From NCBI GenBank assembly GCA_958450325.1, contig OY288249.1, forward strand, positions 61,196,166-61,260,165: a stretch of DNA of 64,000 nucleotides, written 5' to 3'. The notes below the pieces were generated by a model that ran no database searches, was not told the DNA's origin, and saw only the letters and a list, made by a program, of their open reading frames with translations. Shown in pieces: positions 8,993-21,124 of this stretch. The stretch comes from Agrostemma githago (lineage: Eukaryota > Streptophyta > Magnoliopsida > Caryophyllales > Caryophyllaceae). Within the stretch, counting starts at the first letter, position 1. Each line of letters begins with the position of its first letter. The position numbers and the translations under genes are program-made.

Positions 8993-11192
8993 AGACCCAA
9001 AAAGAAATTACATACTACTATTACTAGCTAGACTATGCTAAACCGATACGGGGCAATTAACGGGCCCGCTCCGTCCCTTCAACTCACATCGGAATACCTA
9101 TGAGGTAAGATACTCCCATGCAAGGCAAGTTGGGGCTTGCTCAAAATGGTGAATGTGACTAAACACAAAAAAACACATAACACGAAAGAATGGACGCATC
9201 CAAAGCAAAAATAAAACACCGAATCCCTCATCGAGACGGCGGGAAAGACACCGATTACTTACCTAAAACAACAATAAACTTCCAAGATAAATGACCCACG
9301 TGGACAAGGACCAAAGCCTAATACTATGACAATTAAGCAATATAGATGTTGATAACTTAGCCTAGGTCCTCCTAGTCTTCTAAAGGGGTACGACGGGGCG
9401 TATAACGGAGTGGAAAAAGTGAACCATGGATTCGTTCGACACTGAAGGTAGGTGCAGTCCCGCTCTCTTTGGCTAAACCAAGAGGGTCGTTCCAAACTCG
9501 AATTTCCTAAATTAGCCCAAACAAAAAGGTGAGTGTTTACAGTTATTGAGGTGGATCGACTAATCACCGCTATCTTCCTACCTCGGGACTCGGTCCTCTA
9601 GTTGGCACTTCACGACGATGAATCGATCAAAGGACTTTTTTTTTGAATGAGATGTTTTTGATGATACGATTTCATTTGAAGTTCCTTTTCTCTCCTTGTT
9701 TTTTATATTTTTGTGCCCTTTTCTCTTGCTTTGGTTTGCCCTTTTTCGCTTTTTGATTTTGATGTGGTTCATAACCAAACTTGGAGGTTATTTTTGTGTA
9801 AACTTATTGTGGTGATGTATAGGTGGAGGGAAAATAGGTAAACGAGAACACGCGCCATTCCCGGATAACCCACAAAAAGGCGGAAAGAATTTGGACTAAA
9901 GGTGCAATGGTCGTTCGAGCAAGGTCACCTAGAAAACGGGATGCGGGAACCAAGGCCTAACTCCTCCATGGGTGGTCAAGGTGGTCAAATGCAAACCCCG
10001 AAGTAAACCTCTAGTAGAAAAGGTGGACTCAAGCTAAAGGATCAACAAATTCATTGATTAAGAGTCATTCTACTAGATTAAAGTCCCAAATCTACAATGG
10101 GTTATCTACAATGGAATGTAAAATCTTGCAATAAGTTTGTAATCGGGTTTTCGAAAACATTTAGTCCTAGACACGCTATACAAAAGCAAAAAGGAACACA
10201 CGAAAAAGAAAAAGGCAAATAGAAGAAAACACAAGTGAAGTCATGTACTCCATACTCCATCGACATACAAGCACACAATCAACCACAACACCCAAAATGC
10301 TCAACTTCGAGAGCCTCCAATAGCAACAACCTAACTCCTCTACAAAATTAAAGAAAGAAGGAAGGAAGTTACCAAGCGGAGTGCTTTCATAATCTCTTCA
10401 ATTCGCGCTTCAAGGTGGTGGTTACCTGTAAGAGTGGAGAACAAGACCGTACACGGAACACGAAAACGTAACGAGAAAAAAGAAAAGAAAAAGGAAAGAA
10501 AGGAGAAAAATGTTTTTGATTTTTCGAATTTTTCAAATTTTTATGGATTTTGAAAAGATTTTTGGCAAAATAAAAGGTAGTAGACTTCTCCCCCACACTA
10601 AAATTGTACATTGTCCTTAATGGACAAGTAGGGGAAGAACGAAAAAGATGGAGAAGAAAAATCTTTTTGGATTTTTAGGATTTTTCAAGTGTTTTTGGAT
10701 TTTTCAACATTTTTGAGAAAAGAAAAAGAAAAAAAGAAAATAAAGAAAGCGATAAAATAGTGGCGGGCCTAGGTGCAATCACATCACCTAGACCCTAGCC
10801 AAGTGGCTAAGAAGTTGAAAAAAAAAGTAAAAGAGAAGAAAAGAAATTAAAACGAAGGGGTGAAAAATTGGGTGTAGGTGTAGTCACGTCACCTAGCCCG
10901 GATTAAGAAAAATTGAGAAAAATTGATTAAAATTTGGATTTTTCAAAAAGGTCAATGGCGTAATCACATCGCCTAAAGTCCGGGAGCAAAACCAAGGCCG
11001 CTACGGCCATAAAATTTGATGGGACAGTGGGACAACTTGCAATTTTGTTAGAGGTAGGACAATCACAATGATTATAAACTGATGAAGCAAGGAACAAGGA
11101 ATAAATCCATTTCAAAGATTGATTAAAGACTCACCGACCTAATCCACATACACATACAACACACACAACACCGACCGACTCTGGGGAATAGT
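8993..11192 (-). other. Athila-1 post-coding spacer
   Basis: No coding frame that I trust. The spacer is bounded on both sides by the AGTGTGGGGG-hairpin module (8956-8992 and 10590-10622). A conserved block at about 9045-9145 (CGCTCCGTCCCTTCAACTCA, plus strand) is shared with the Athila-2 spacer at 38943-39050. From 10740 to 10980 the theme ATCACATCRCCTA recurs three times amid A-rich sequence. Confidence 0.6.
10590..10628 (-). promoter_or_regulatory. Second AGTGTGGGGG-hairpin module in Athila-1 (internal)
   Basis: The plus strand reads CCCCCACACT at 10590-10599, then after nine bases CATTGTCCTTAATG. On the minus strand this gives CATT-A/AGGA/C-AATG before TTTTAGTGTGGGGG. The stem is only four perfect pairs here (alternatively TTGTCC/GGACAA). 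It is an internal duplicate of the 3' polypurine module. Confidence 0.5.
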
Positions 11193-12283
11193 TTAATTTG
11201 GGTAATCATTTGACGCAAAAGAAACCGTCGGAGACCCGGGTAAGGGTTGTACGCCCTCGGTGGGTTCTAGCTCAGAAATGTCGAATAATGTACGACCCTC
11301 GGGTAACCTATAGTTCGCATACTCCCAAATTTCCATTCTCCCCGATTGGTTTAGTCGGAATTCACCGGGACCTAAGGGTAGGTCCCAATTGTGATAATTA
11401 TAAATATTGGTTCGGTGTATGTTGGGGACTATTAAAGCACGGTCATGGCAAATGGAGACGAGGCGATGATCGGGTACATTAAATATCGAAGCTGGAAGAT
11501 AGGCCTCGTCAAGCCAGACTCGATTATCTAGTGGGATAAGGTGGTCGGTCGCATAACCCAAGTTTTTAGCGATTAAGGTCACAAGACCTCCACAGTCTAC
11601 GAAAGGGCGTTGAGCAACAATAATTTGATGAAAATGCAACGCTACAACAAGTGGTAGGTCAAGGGGTTAGGATTACCAAGAAAAGAGTCAGAAATCAATT
11701 GTAATACGCACACATTAAGATTAAAAATATTATCGGTAGACGATATCAAGCAATGGGAGAGTATCTCGGCAAAGTAACGAATAGCGGGGTTACGAATTTC
11801 AGCAGTAAAATTTGAATTAGGTTCAAAATCTCGTTGACCACGTGCTATGCACCGCCAAAGGTCTCTTCTAGAAGTACTAGCTTGTACATCACTCAAAGGT
11901 TTACTAATTTCGGTACCCGAGAAGGGTAGACTTAATGCTAGGCCGAATTCAGAAACAGTTAAACAATGAGTTCTACCGAACAATCTAAATTTAAACTCTC
12001 TCGGTGTGGTCGGGTTATCGATTGTAAAGGTACCTAAGAATTCACATGTCAAGTCTTTATTTGTGCAAGGCACAAACCTGATAAGTCCGCTTGTTCCGGT
12101 CCTAGACGATAACTCTCTAATATCGTCCTCTATTCCTAGAATTTCCATTGTGAATGGACAAGGCCACCTTGTGCTCCGAAAGGTCTTTTCGGAGAAGGTT
12201 TGAGCTAAGGGTGTATTAGGACAAGGTAAAAGTTTGGGCTTAAAAAAAGTAGAATGTTTAGAAGTATTAGAGGCTGAAGCCAT
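11193..12283 (-). pseudogene. ATHILA-type post-pol ORF, function unknown
   Basis: Two overlapping frames read on the minus strand: 12283-11642 (begins MASASNTSKHS, contains RSTRWPCPFTMEILGIEDD, TIDNPTTPREFKFRLFG and AIRYFAEILSHCL) and 11639-11193 (MHFHQIIVAQRPFVDCGGLV to TVSFASNDYPN). The position downstream of integrase and the RSTR/FRLFG features fit the ATHILA ORF family found in Athila retrotransposons, in the place that carries env-like genes in some relatives. I see no signal peptide or convincing membrane segment, so an envelope role is not supported. A frameshift at about 11640 separates the two halves. A palindrome array and TATA-like sequence lie upstream, suggesting its own promoter. 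Confidence 0.65.
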
Positions 12284-12507
12284 ACCTTGTTTACGCGCGG
12301 CTCATTGGGCTCTTGTCTCCATAATAATAATTGCAAGAAAAATCCCGAAACTTTAGCTTTTCCCTCTTCAAAAACCCGGCCAAGGAAATAATCACCAGGT
12401 TGAAATGGAATTGTGAATGGAGGTTTGAATGTGAATGGGTATGGAGGGTGGTTTGATGAGTTTATGATGGGTGGAAATGTGGAGTGAATTGTGAGGTAAA
12501 AAGGGGT

Positions 12508-12910
12508 GATATAAATAAGGGTGGTTGGGAGGGAAAGTGAAAGTTTTAAAGTTGGTGGTAAAAATTTGGTGTAAAAATTTTTGGAGGGAAAGTTATGTGT
12601 GGTAAATATGAAGGAGGGAATTGAAATTGTAGTGAGGAGGTATGTTATGGGTGATTGAGCAAGTCCATGCCGTCGGGTGAAAATTCACCCGGTCAAGCAC
12701 CACCGGGTGAAATTTCACTCGACGGACTTTTCGTCGTGAAAATCATTTTTTGCCACTTTTTCCACCGGGTGAAATTTCACCCAGTCAAAATCTCACCGGG
12801 CGAAATTTCGGCCGGTGGTATCTTCTTCAATTCCGGCAATTCTGGCAACTATCTGTAGGGCGAAGTTTCGCCCAGTCAGGTCTCACCGGGCGAAATTTTG
12901 CCCGGCGGTC
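12508..12910 (-). promoter_or_regulatory. Putative internal promoter of the ATHILA-type ORF
   Basis: Between integrase and the ORF, six copies of the LTR palindrome (CGGGTGAAATTTCACCCG and variants) lie at 12660-12910. Minus-strand CTTATTTATATCACC (TATA-like) lies at about 12505-12518, some 140 bases downstream of the array and 225 bases before the ATG at 12283. The arrangement mirrors the LTR promoter. The remaining spacer to 13212 shows nothing else recognisable. Confidence 0.45.
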
Positions 12911-13212
12911 TTGTTTTCTTCGTTTTTCCGCCTTGCCATTTCATGGCTCTTCAACAATCACCTAAAGATTCAAATATTGACTCGACTCACATTACATAAT
13001 CAATATCTCCCACAAACATGCTTGTGGTCTTCAATTTGGCTCCATAACTTCTCCAAAAGTTTGATCTTCATCCAAATAAATGCTTCATGGCTAAATCCAA
13101 GTTCAACCATTCTTCTCAAGCTAACAAAACTAACAAACTTAAAGAAATATGATACATATATACAAGGTGGTTGTTGAGGATACCACCAAACCTACATCAA
13201 TTTCGAGAGAGG

Positions 13213-16200
13213 TTAAATATCGCTCCCCAATGGGAGCTCACCAAAATTCATGGTAGCGAAGGTCTCACGAACGTGACCGGGATGATAAATCTTCAAACGT
13301 TGTCCATTAACCATAAACTTCCCGGTTTCCGGGCTTGATATCTCTATTGATCCATATGGTTGCACCTTGGTCACTTCGATTGGACCCGACCATTTTGATT
13401 TCAACTTACCGGGGAAGAGCTTAAAGCGAGAGTTGAAGAGTAATACCTTATCACCAACGGAGAAGTGCTTACGAAGTATTCGAGAATCGTGCCATTGGCG
13501 AGTTCGTTCCTTGTAAATCTTCGAGTTTTCGTAGGCTTCAAGTCTTAGTTCTTCCAATTCTTGTAGTTGGAGAAGGCGGTTATCTCCTACAACACTCTCG
13601 TCGAAGTTTAGCTCTTTGATTGCCCATTCGGCTTTGTGTTCTAATTCCACCGGTAAATGACAAGCTTTACCATACACAAGCCGATAAGGAGTGGTTCCAA
13701 TCGGCGCTTTGTTAGCCGTCCTCAATGCCCAAAGGGCGTCATTTAACTTTAATGACCAATCCTTTCGGTGTGTATTTACAACTTTCTCTAAAATTCCCTT
13801 GATTTGACGGTTGGAGATCTCGGCTTGCCCATTTGATTGAGTGTGGTAGGCTAGGGACATCTTGTGAGTGATACCATATTTCCTAAGAAGGTGTTCAAAG
13901 GTATCTTTTCTAAAATGAGAGCCTCCATCACTAATTATGGCTCTAGGCATACCGAATCTCGGGAAAATTACATTCTTGAAAAGCTTAATTACACCCTTGG
14001 AGTCATTGGTGGGGGAAGCTACGGCCTCGATCCATTTTGAGACATAATCAACCGCTACTAGGATCTATTTGTTACCAAAAGAGGATGTGAATGGACCCAT
14101 GAAATCAATGCCCCAAACATTGAACAATTCAATCTCTAAGATGGGTTGAAGGGGCATGTCATTTCTTCTTGTAATATTCCCACTTCTTTGACAAGCATCG
14201 CACATGAGAATGAAAGCTCGAATGTCCTTGAACATGGAAGGCCACCAAAACCCGCTTTGGAGAACCTTGGCAATTGTCTTTTGGTTGGCCAAGTGTCCAT
14301 CATAAGATGTCGAGTGAAGGTGCTTCACAATATTATAACCTTCATCGGCCGTGACACATCGTTGGTAAATTCCATCTACACAACGGCGGAATAAATATGG
14401 CTCGTCCCAATAATAGCGTCGGGCTTCATAACGTAGTTTCTTCCTCTCTTGCTTGGAATAATCGTCCGGAATAAAATGAGATACTAAGAAATTGACGATA
14501 TCGGCATACCAAGGTGTAATAGTATCAATGGCCATCAAGGCCTCATCTCTCATAACTTCATTGATGGGGATACCATCTTCTTCATCGTTCTCTTTACTAA
14601 CCGTTAGTCTACTAAGATGATCCGCTACTAAGTTCTCCGATCCGGCTTTGTCTTTAATCTCAATATCAAATTCTTGTAGAAGGAGGACCCACCAAAATTC
14701 TTGTAGAAGGAGGACCCACCGAAAGAGTCGGGACTTGGTCTCCTTCTTAGACATGATGTATCGAATCGCCGCATGATCGGTATGAATTATAACTTTGGAA
14801 CCAGTAACATAATTTTGGAATTTCTCCATGGCATAGACAACGGCAAGCATTTCTTTCTCGGTTGTTGTATACCTTGATTGGGCTTCATCTAATGTTTTGC
14901 TTGCATAATATATCACATGTAGCTTCTTGTCAACCCGTTGTTCTAGAATGGCACCAACGGCAAAATCGGAAGCATCGCACATGATCTCAAATGGAAGACT
15001 CCAATCGGGAGCTTTGATAATCAGAGTGGTGGTGAGAGCGGTCTTTATCCTGCAAAAGGCCTCAAGACACGAGTCATCAAAAACAAAAGGTGCATCTTTA
15101 ATAAGAAAAGAAGTCAAAGGTTTAGCAATTTTGGAATTTTTTTTGATAAATCGTCTATAAAAACCGGCGTGACCTAGAAAACTCCTCACCCCTTTGACAT
15201 TTGTAGGTGGTGGCAAGTTCTCAATCACGGAGACTTTCGCCTTATCGACTTCGACTCCTCTATTAGAAACAATATGACCTAGGACAACACCTTGTTCAAC
15301 CATAAAATGACACTTTTCCCAATGTAAAACAAGTCTATACTCTTCACATCGAGCTAACACTTGATCAAGATTTTCAAGACAAGAATCAAAAGATGTACCA
15401 TGGACACTAAAATCGACCATAAAAACTTCCATGGATTTTTCAATAAAATCGGAAAAAATAGCCATCATACATCTTTGAAACGTTCCCGACGCATTACACA
15501 ATCCAAATGGCATGCTTCTATAAGCATAGGTGCCATAGGGACATGTGAAAGTGATTTTCTCTTGGTCATCGGGATGAATGAGAATTTGAAGAAATCCGGA
15601 ATGACCATCAAGGAATCAAAAATAAGAATGATGCGCCAATCTTTCAAGCATTCGATCAATAAAGGGAAGAGGGAAATGGTCTTTTATGGTGGCCGTGTTC
15701 AATTTTCGATAGTCTATACACATGCGCCAACCGGTAATAGTCCTAGTAGAAATTGACTCACCCTTTTCTCCTTTTACAACTGTCATTCCTCCTTTTTTCG
15801 GCACAACTTGGACGGGGCTAACCCATTTACTTCCGGTTATTGGGTATATAATGTTAGCCTCATACAACTTGAGGGCTTCCTTCACGACAACCTCTTTCAT
15901 GGTGGGGTTCAACCTACGTTGACCCTCAACCGAAGGACGGTGGTCATCATCAAGGATGATCCTATGCATACAAACATTTGGACTTATGCCTTGGAGGTCG
16001 ACAATGCTATACCCGATGGCCTTTTTGTGTTTTCTCAAAACAATCAAAACTTTTTCCAATTGAGGTCCGTCAAGGATAGCATTGACGATAACGGGATAAT
16101 TAGTTCCTTCAAGAAAAGCATATTTGAGGGAAGAGGGGAGTGGTTTAAGTTCAAGATTAGGAGGAGAAGATACCATACTCTTACCCACCGGTAGTGGTTC

Positions 16201-16830
16201 TACCTTTTCATCATGCAAACATTCATCTTCAAGGGGTGGAGAGTCAAATGGCTCATCTTCTTGCTTATCATCATCATCTATCAAGCTATACTCACCCAAA
16301 CTATCAATAACTTCAATGGAATTCATTTGTTCAATCATTGGTTGTTTAAGAGCTTGAGAAAGGGAAAACTCTACCGACTCGTTTCCTATGTTAAAAGACA
16401 ACTTACCATTCTTGACATCAACTATAGTACCTCCGGTAGTCATAAAAGGTCGGCCTAGAATAATGGGGGTAATAGTGTCTTCGGGCATATCCATGACAAC
16501 AAAGTCGGAGGAGATGAAAAACTTACCAACTTGAACGGGTACATCCTCAAGTATCCCAAGTGGGTACTTAACGGACCTATCCGCAAGTTGAATCGACATA
16601 CTGGTGGGTCTCATCTTCCCCACACTAAGTCTCTTAGCAATAGAATAAGGTAACAAACTAACACTAGCCCCTAGGTCACATAAAGCTTGATTAACAACAA
16701 TGTTTCCAACCCGACAAGGGATAGAAAAACTACTGGGATCCTCAAGTTTCTTTGGTATTTGATTCATAAGAATGGCACTACATTGTTCCGTGTGAGAGAC
16801 GCACTCTTTATCCTCTATTGTTCTTTTTTT
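13213..16830 (-). pseudogene. pol: Athila-1 pol: protease, reverse transcriptase, RNase H, integrase
   Basis: Minus-strand frame in order. Protease: CDLGASVSLLPYS carries the DLGA active site. RT: YRKLNTATIKDHFPLPFIDRM, then FLDGHSGF and MPFGLCNASGTFQRCM; the catalytic box reads FMVDFSVHG, Val (codon 15415-15417) replacing the first Asp of the usual F-M-D-D. RNase H: CDASDFAVGAIL and IIHTDHAAIRYI. A 27-base tandem duplication (14671-14724) repeats WVLLLQEF in its C-terminal part. Integrase: an HHCC-type zinc region (HLHSTSYDGHLA...CDACQRSG) and D-D-E at WGIDFMGPF, ISDGGSHF and NGQAEISNRQ. The C-terminus ends LPLGSDI. In-frame stops lie at 15616-15618 and 14065-14067. Pol is one base out of frame with gag because of an A8 run near 16825. 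The enzymes would copy the RNA into DNA in the virus-like particle and insert it in the nucleus; this copy is defective. Confidence 0.93.
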
Positions 16831-19159
16831 TAGTCAAGACATCTTTCAAAAACTTAGAATAGAGGGGCATTTGAGAAATTACCACGGTAAAGGGTAAAGC
16901 TACCTCCACCTTCTTCAACATATCCACGAAACGGCTAAATTGAGCATTCTCCTTGTGTGGTTTAGCTCGTTCGGGAAAAGGCAATGGTGGGACAAAAGTG
17001 GGAGGCGGTGGAACATTGGATTCTTCTTCTTCTTCGGCTAATTGCTCCGCCTCTTTTCTTTTTGCTTCTTTCGCTTCCATTTGCTCTTTCTTCTTTCTTT
17101 GTTCTCTTTGTTCATTCTCTGCATTTTGAAGGACATCGAACTCCGCTTGTATTCCCCGGTTTTGTTTGGGGGAAGTGGGAGATGATTCTTGCGATGCACT
17201 TGGTTGATTGACTTTGGACGGAGTGCTTTTGGTGTTCAAGTTCAAATTCTTGTATGGGTCCTCAAGTTCTTTGCCACCTCTCAAAATGACGGCATTTGCT
17301 TGGTGTGAAGGGTCTCTTGGGTTTTGGGGTTGTCCGGGCAAACCATGGGGTGGATGAATTAGGGCGGCTAAGGCTTTTGTTGCTTCTTGTGATTCCGAAA
17401 CCTTTAGCCTTGCCTTGGTGTTTTGATGTTCATTCCATAGTTGCCCAACGGTTCTTTGCAAATCATTATAGTTATCCCATGGGACTCCTCCTTGACCAAA
17501 TTGAAAATTGCTTGATTGACCATAAGATTGAGAGGGTTGATTAAATGGTTGTTGATTGTAACCTTGGTTTCCTTGAAAATTTCCTTGGAACCCTTGATTG
17601 TATCCATGATTGAAATGATTACCATGTGGATTTTGGTAATTGTTGTAATTGTTGGGAACATGGAAGTTGCTACCTTGTTGATTGAAGTTACTCCTTTGAT
17701 GAGGAGGCATATATGGGGGCATCTTTGGAGGACCTTGGTTAAAGGGTATTTGTTGACTTTGATTGAATGGCCTTAATTGACTCCCTTGGGCACGTGGCAT
17801 CGGATTTTGAACATTTTGATTGCCATAGGAAAAATTAGGATGAAATCTTGTGCCGACATTATAAGTATTGGGAAAGGGATCAAATTGAGGTCTTTGCCCA
17901 TACACTTGTATAGTTTGGACTTCATTTGGCTCTTCAATATAAACTTCTTCATTAGGAATGCAAGAGCTAGAATCATGGCCATAATTGCCACAATGATCAC
18001 ATTGAACTTCCCATGTTAATTACTTTGGAGGAGATGGTTGCCTTGGTGGAACACTCCCTTGAATTTGGTACATACCTCTAGGAGTAGGCCTTGAACTCAT
18101 GGCAATTCTCTTTTTTAATTCTTCAACTTCCGCTTGAAGCTTCAATTCATTAGAACTCGTAGATGAGTTCACTTCAACTTTCTTTCTAGAATCCCGCGAT
18201 TGACCCATTCTAGAGTCACTCCTTTCCATCTTCTCAATAAGACTCTTAGATGCCTCATCGGTGAGAGAAGAGAAATCTCCTCCGGCGACCGAATTGAGAT
18301 TTTCTTTGGTTCTCGATGAAAGGGTGTTGTAAAATGTTTGGGTAGTTAGCCAATCGGGTATTCCATGGTGTGGACATTTGCGCAATAAATCTCTAAATCT
18401 TTCCCAAGCCTTACTTAGGCTTTCGAATTCATCTTGCTTGGATGTTTATATCTCCATGCGATATTGGTTAGTCTTTGACGGCGGGAAATATTTCTCCAAG
18501 AAGGCATTAGATAATTGAGCCCATGTTGTAAATGTATTAGCGGGATGGCCTTGAAGCCATCTACGAGCTCCATCTCTCAAAGTCTTTGGAAATAATAAAC
18601 GGTGCAATTGGCATGAAGCTAATCCATTGAGACGGGCTCCTACTAATTTCTCTTTGAATGAAGCAATGTGCTCTTGAGCATCTTCTTGAGAAAAACCGTG
18701 AAAAGTATCTTGTTGAACCGCATTTGTCAAAGAGGCTTTCAATTCATAGTTCTCGGGAATCGCTCCAAAATCGACGGGAGAAGGTGTTTCTTCGTGTGTG
18801 AGTTGGGAATGAGATCCTAGGGTTGCCATTTGTTGGATTGGTGGTGATAGTGGATTTGAATTTGGATGATTTGGAGGGGATGGATTTTGATTTCGTGGTG
18901 GAGTTTTCGGTGATGGCGGTGATGGTGGTAATGGTGGTGAATTTTGTGAAATGGAAGGTATGGAAGGATTATTTGGAGTGGGATTATCTGATGTAGAAGG
19001 TGTAGAGGGTGTATGTGGTAGGATGGGATTAAGGTTAGGAGGTGATAATGAAGGATGTGGAATGATGGTGGTTGAGTTATTTCCCCGAAAACGCAATGCT
19101 CTAAAAGTCCTTTCCGGCTCAGGATCGAACCACAAGGGCGATGACGTGTTCCTGGGCAT
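16808..19159 (-). pseudogene. gag: Athila-1 gag
   Basis: The start is taken at ATG 19159 (MPRNTSSPLWFDPEPERTF), the first ATG after the primer site. A Pro/Asn/Ser-rich stretch is followed by the retrotransposon gag core: TFHGFSQEDAQEHIASFKE, then LFPKTLRDGARRWLQGHPA and FLEKYFPPSKT, and CPHHGIPDWL further on. A coiled segment (LKLQAEVEELKKRIAM) precedes a zinc knuckle CDHCGNYGHDSSSC (C-x2-C-x4-H-x4-C). A long Asn/Gln/Pro/Gly-rich region and a Lys/Glu-rich stretch (KKKEQMEAKEAKRKEAEQL) lead into protease. Two in-frame stops interrupt it (18446-18448 and 18020-18022); the frame ends at 16808 after the A8 run. Gag forms the particle around the element RNA. Confidence 0.9.
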
Positions 19160-19266
19160 AAAACTCAATTAAATGGTAAGACTCCTAGCACCTTACGGTA
19201 CTAGGGAAAAGAGAGAAGGGAAAAGAATCAAACACAACAACTAAAAACAATACAATTACTCGCCGT

Positions 19267-19284
19267 TCCCCGGCAACGGCGCCA
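19267..19284 (-). promoter_or_regulatory. Athila-1 primer-binding site (tRNA-Asp)
   Basis: The minus strand reads TGGCGCCGTTGCCGGGGA three bases after the 5' LTR end, complementary to the 3' end of plant tRNA-Asp(GTC). The same site is used by Athila-2. Confidence 0.9.
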
Positions 19285-19287
19285 TTT

Positions 19288-21124
19288 TGATCGCCTCCCA
19301 ATCGGATCGGTCGTTAACGAAGGACGGAGGATCAAACGATATTTGTAAGACTCGAGATTACACAAAAACAAACAAGTATTCGTGGTAAGTCGAGATCGGT
19401 CCACAGGGAACATAACGTTTTGACAAGTTTAAAGCGATGTGTTTGATGTCTAGGGGGGTTTCTAAGGGTCGAGTCTATGCTAGAGAAATAACTACGAGAA
19501 TAGCTAGGGGTGATCAATCTAGGGAAAGGCGTTAGGGAGAAGTCGGGATTCGGAACATGGAGTCTAAGAAGGTCGGAATCGAGTTTTTGTTGCAACATTG
19601 ATAAAGGGAGAATGCCACCTTTCGGTTTCTTCACCCAACCCACCTAAAAACCCGCTTTCGCGGCGAAAAAGGGTAAGTCTCTTGTTGTGGTAATTTCTAC
19701 CCCGAGTTTCCCCATATTGATAGAAACGAGTCATGGTCGGTCTAGTTGGCCGGACTAAAACAACGACACAACAACCACAAGTAAGATAAACTAACAAGCA
19801 AGCAACCCACCAATACCCCTAAATTCAAATAATCAAAGTCCTCATCCCTAAACTCCCCAACAAGAAATCTACTCACTAATCATAATGAAAGACAATAAAA
19901 CATTAACTAAGAAGAAACTAACTACAACATGCATATTAACTAGATCTAAGGAAACTAACTACAAGATGATGAGAAAACTACAATCTAACTATTACCCACT
20001 AAATTATGAAAAGGACAAGATTTAACAAAATACTCTAGAGAATAATCTAGAACAACATGAATAAAATCTAGAGAAACTAACAACACTAAGATGATCTAAA
20101 CAAGACAATAACAAGGACATAACATCAAACCTAAACTAGAGATAAGAGAGTGCAAAGAAATGTACCAACTATGAAGATCTAGAAGAAATAAGAAGATTGC
20201 ATAAATAAAGGTTGAATCTTTGATGGAGAAGATGAAGAACTTGTCACAAATCCTTCAATAAACCCAACAAATTTTCAATAAAACTTGAAATAATCTTCTA
20301 CAAACTTGTAATCTAGAGAATTGATGATGAAAACTAAGTAGATCTACTACTAATTACTATGTAAACTACTAGATTATTATGGAATTACTACTAGAATACT
20401 ACTAGATTGCTCTACTAATGGATGACTACACTAATGGAGGCCTACTACTACTTACTTAGGCAACAAATTAGGGTAACATATACATAGTAATCCTTAATGG
20501 GTCTCTTAACCTAAAGCCCAAATCCAACTTTTGCTTCATTAGTGAGACAATCATCCTTTGCATCTTCATAGGACGAAGTTTTGCCCTGCGGTTTGATGGA
20601 TAAATCCCACCGGGTGAAAATTTCGCCCGGTGAGATTTTCTTCATTTTCTTCGATTTCCGGCGTTCTTCACCATCGGGCGAAATTTCACCCGGTGGGCGA
20701 AATTTCGCCCGGTCAACTTCGCCCGGTCGGGAGTCTCAAAAAATCTTCGGGGAGGCGTTTTTACCGTCGGGTGAAATTTCGCCCGGTGGTGTCTCACCGA
20801 GTGAAATTTCGCCCGGTCATTCTGCTGGCCTCTTTCTTTGTCTCGTTCTTCATTGATTGATTGGATGGCTTTAAACCTTAAGTTGTGTGCTTTACTCTTG
20901 GGAGGGTATTCCCTTCTCTTGTGCTCGTGGAAGCTCGATCGTGATTTCGGTGCCAAATCCTATCAAAATCGATAGAAAAACTACCAAAAACACGTAAAAC
21001 GCACAAGAGGGACGCTAATGCGAGAAGTACACAAAATATGGCGATAATCGCACTCTAAACTCGCAAAATGAGGGATAAACGGGTCTAAATGAGGGGAAAA
21101 ACGGTCTAAATTTAGCACACAACA
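19288..21124 (-). repeat. Athila-1 5' LTR
   Basis: TGATCGCCTCCC to CACACAACA on the plus strand, directly abutting the CCCGC duplication at 21125-21129. It differs from the 3' LTR by scattered substitutions, a 13-base expansion in the palindrome array near 20715, and small indels such as a missing 12-base repeat near 20430. Confidence 0.95.

Larger units (their letters stand above)
7112..21124 (-). mobile_element. Athila-1: complete 14-kb Ty3/gypsy Athila-type retrotransposon
   Basis: Two LTRs (7112-8955 and 19288-21124) flanked by the identical 5-bp duplication CCCGC (7107-7111 and 21125-21129). Read on the minus strand the order is 5' LTR, tRNA-Asp primer site, gag, protease-RT-RNase H-integrase, an ATHILA-type post-pol ORF, a long spacer, polypurine tract, 3' LTR. 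The closeness of the LTRs (five substitutions and one single-base gap by my count in the first 190 bases) indicates a fairly recent insertion. Several stops, one frameshift and a mutated RT active site make this copy non-autonomous. The target was the CACTA-A TNP2 reading frame. Confidence 0.95.

Noticed and set aside
11193..12283. Envelope gene in Athila-1
   Set aside because: Position would fit, but no signal peptide or convincing membrane segment is visible; it fits the ATHILA ORF family of unknown function.
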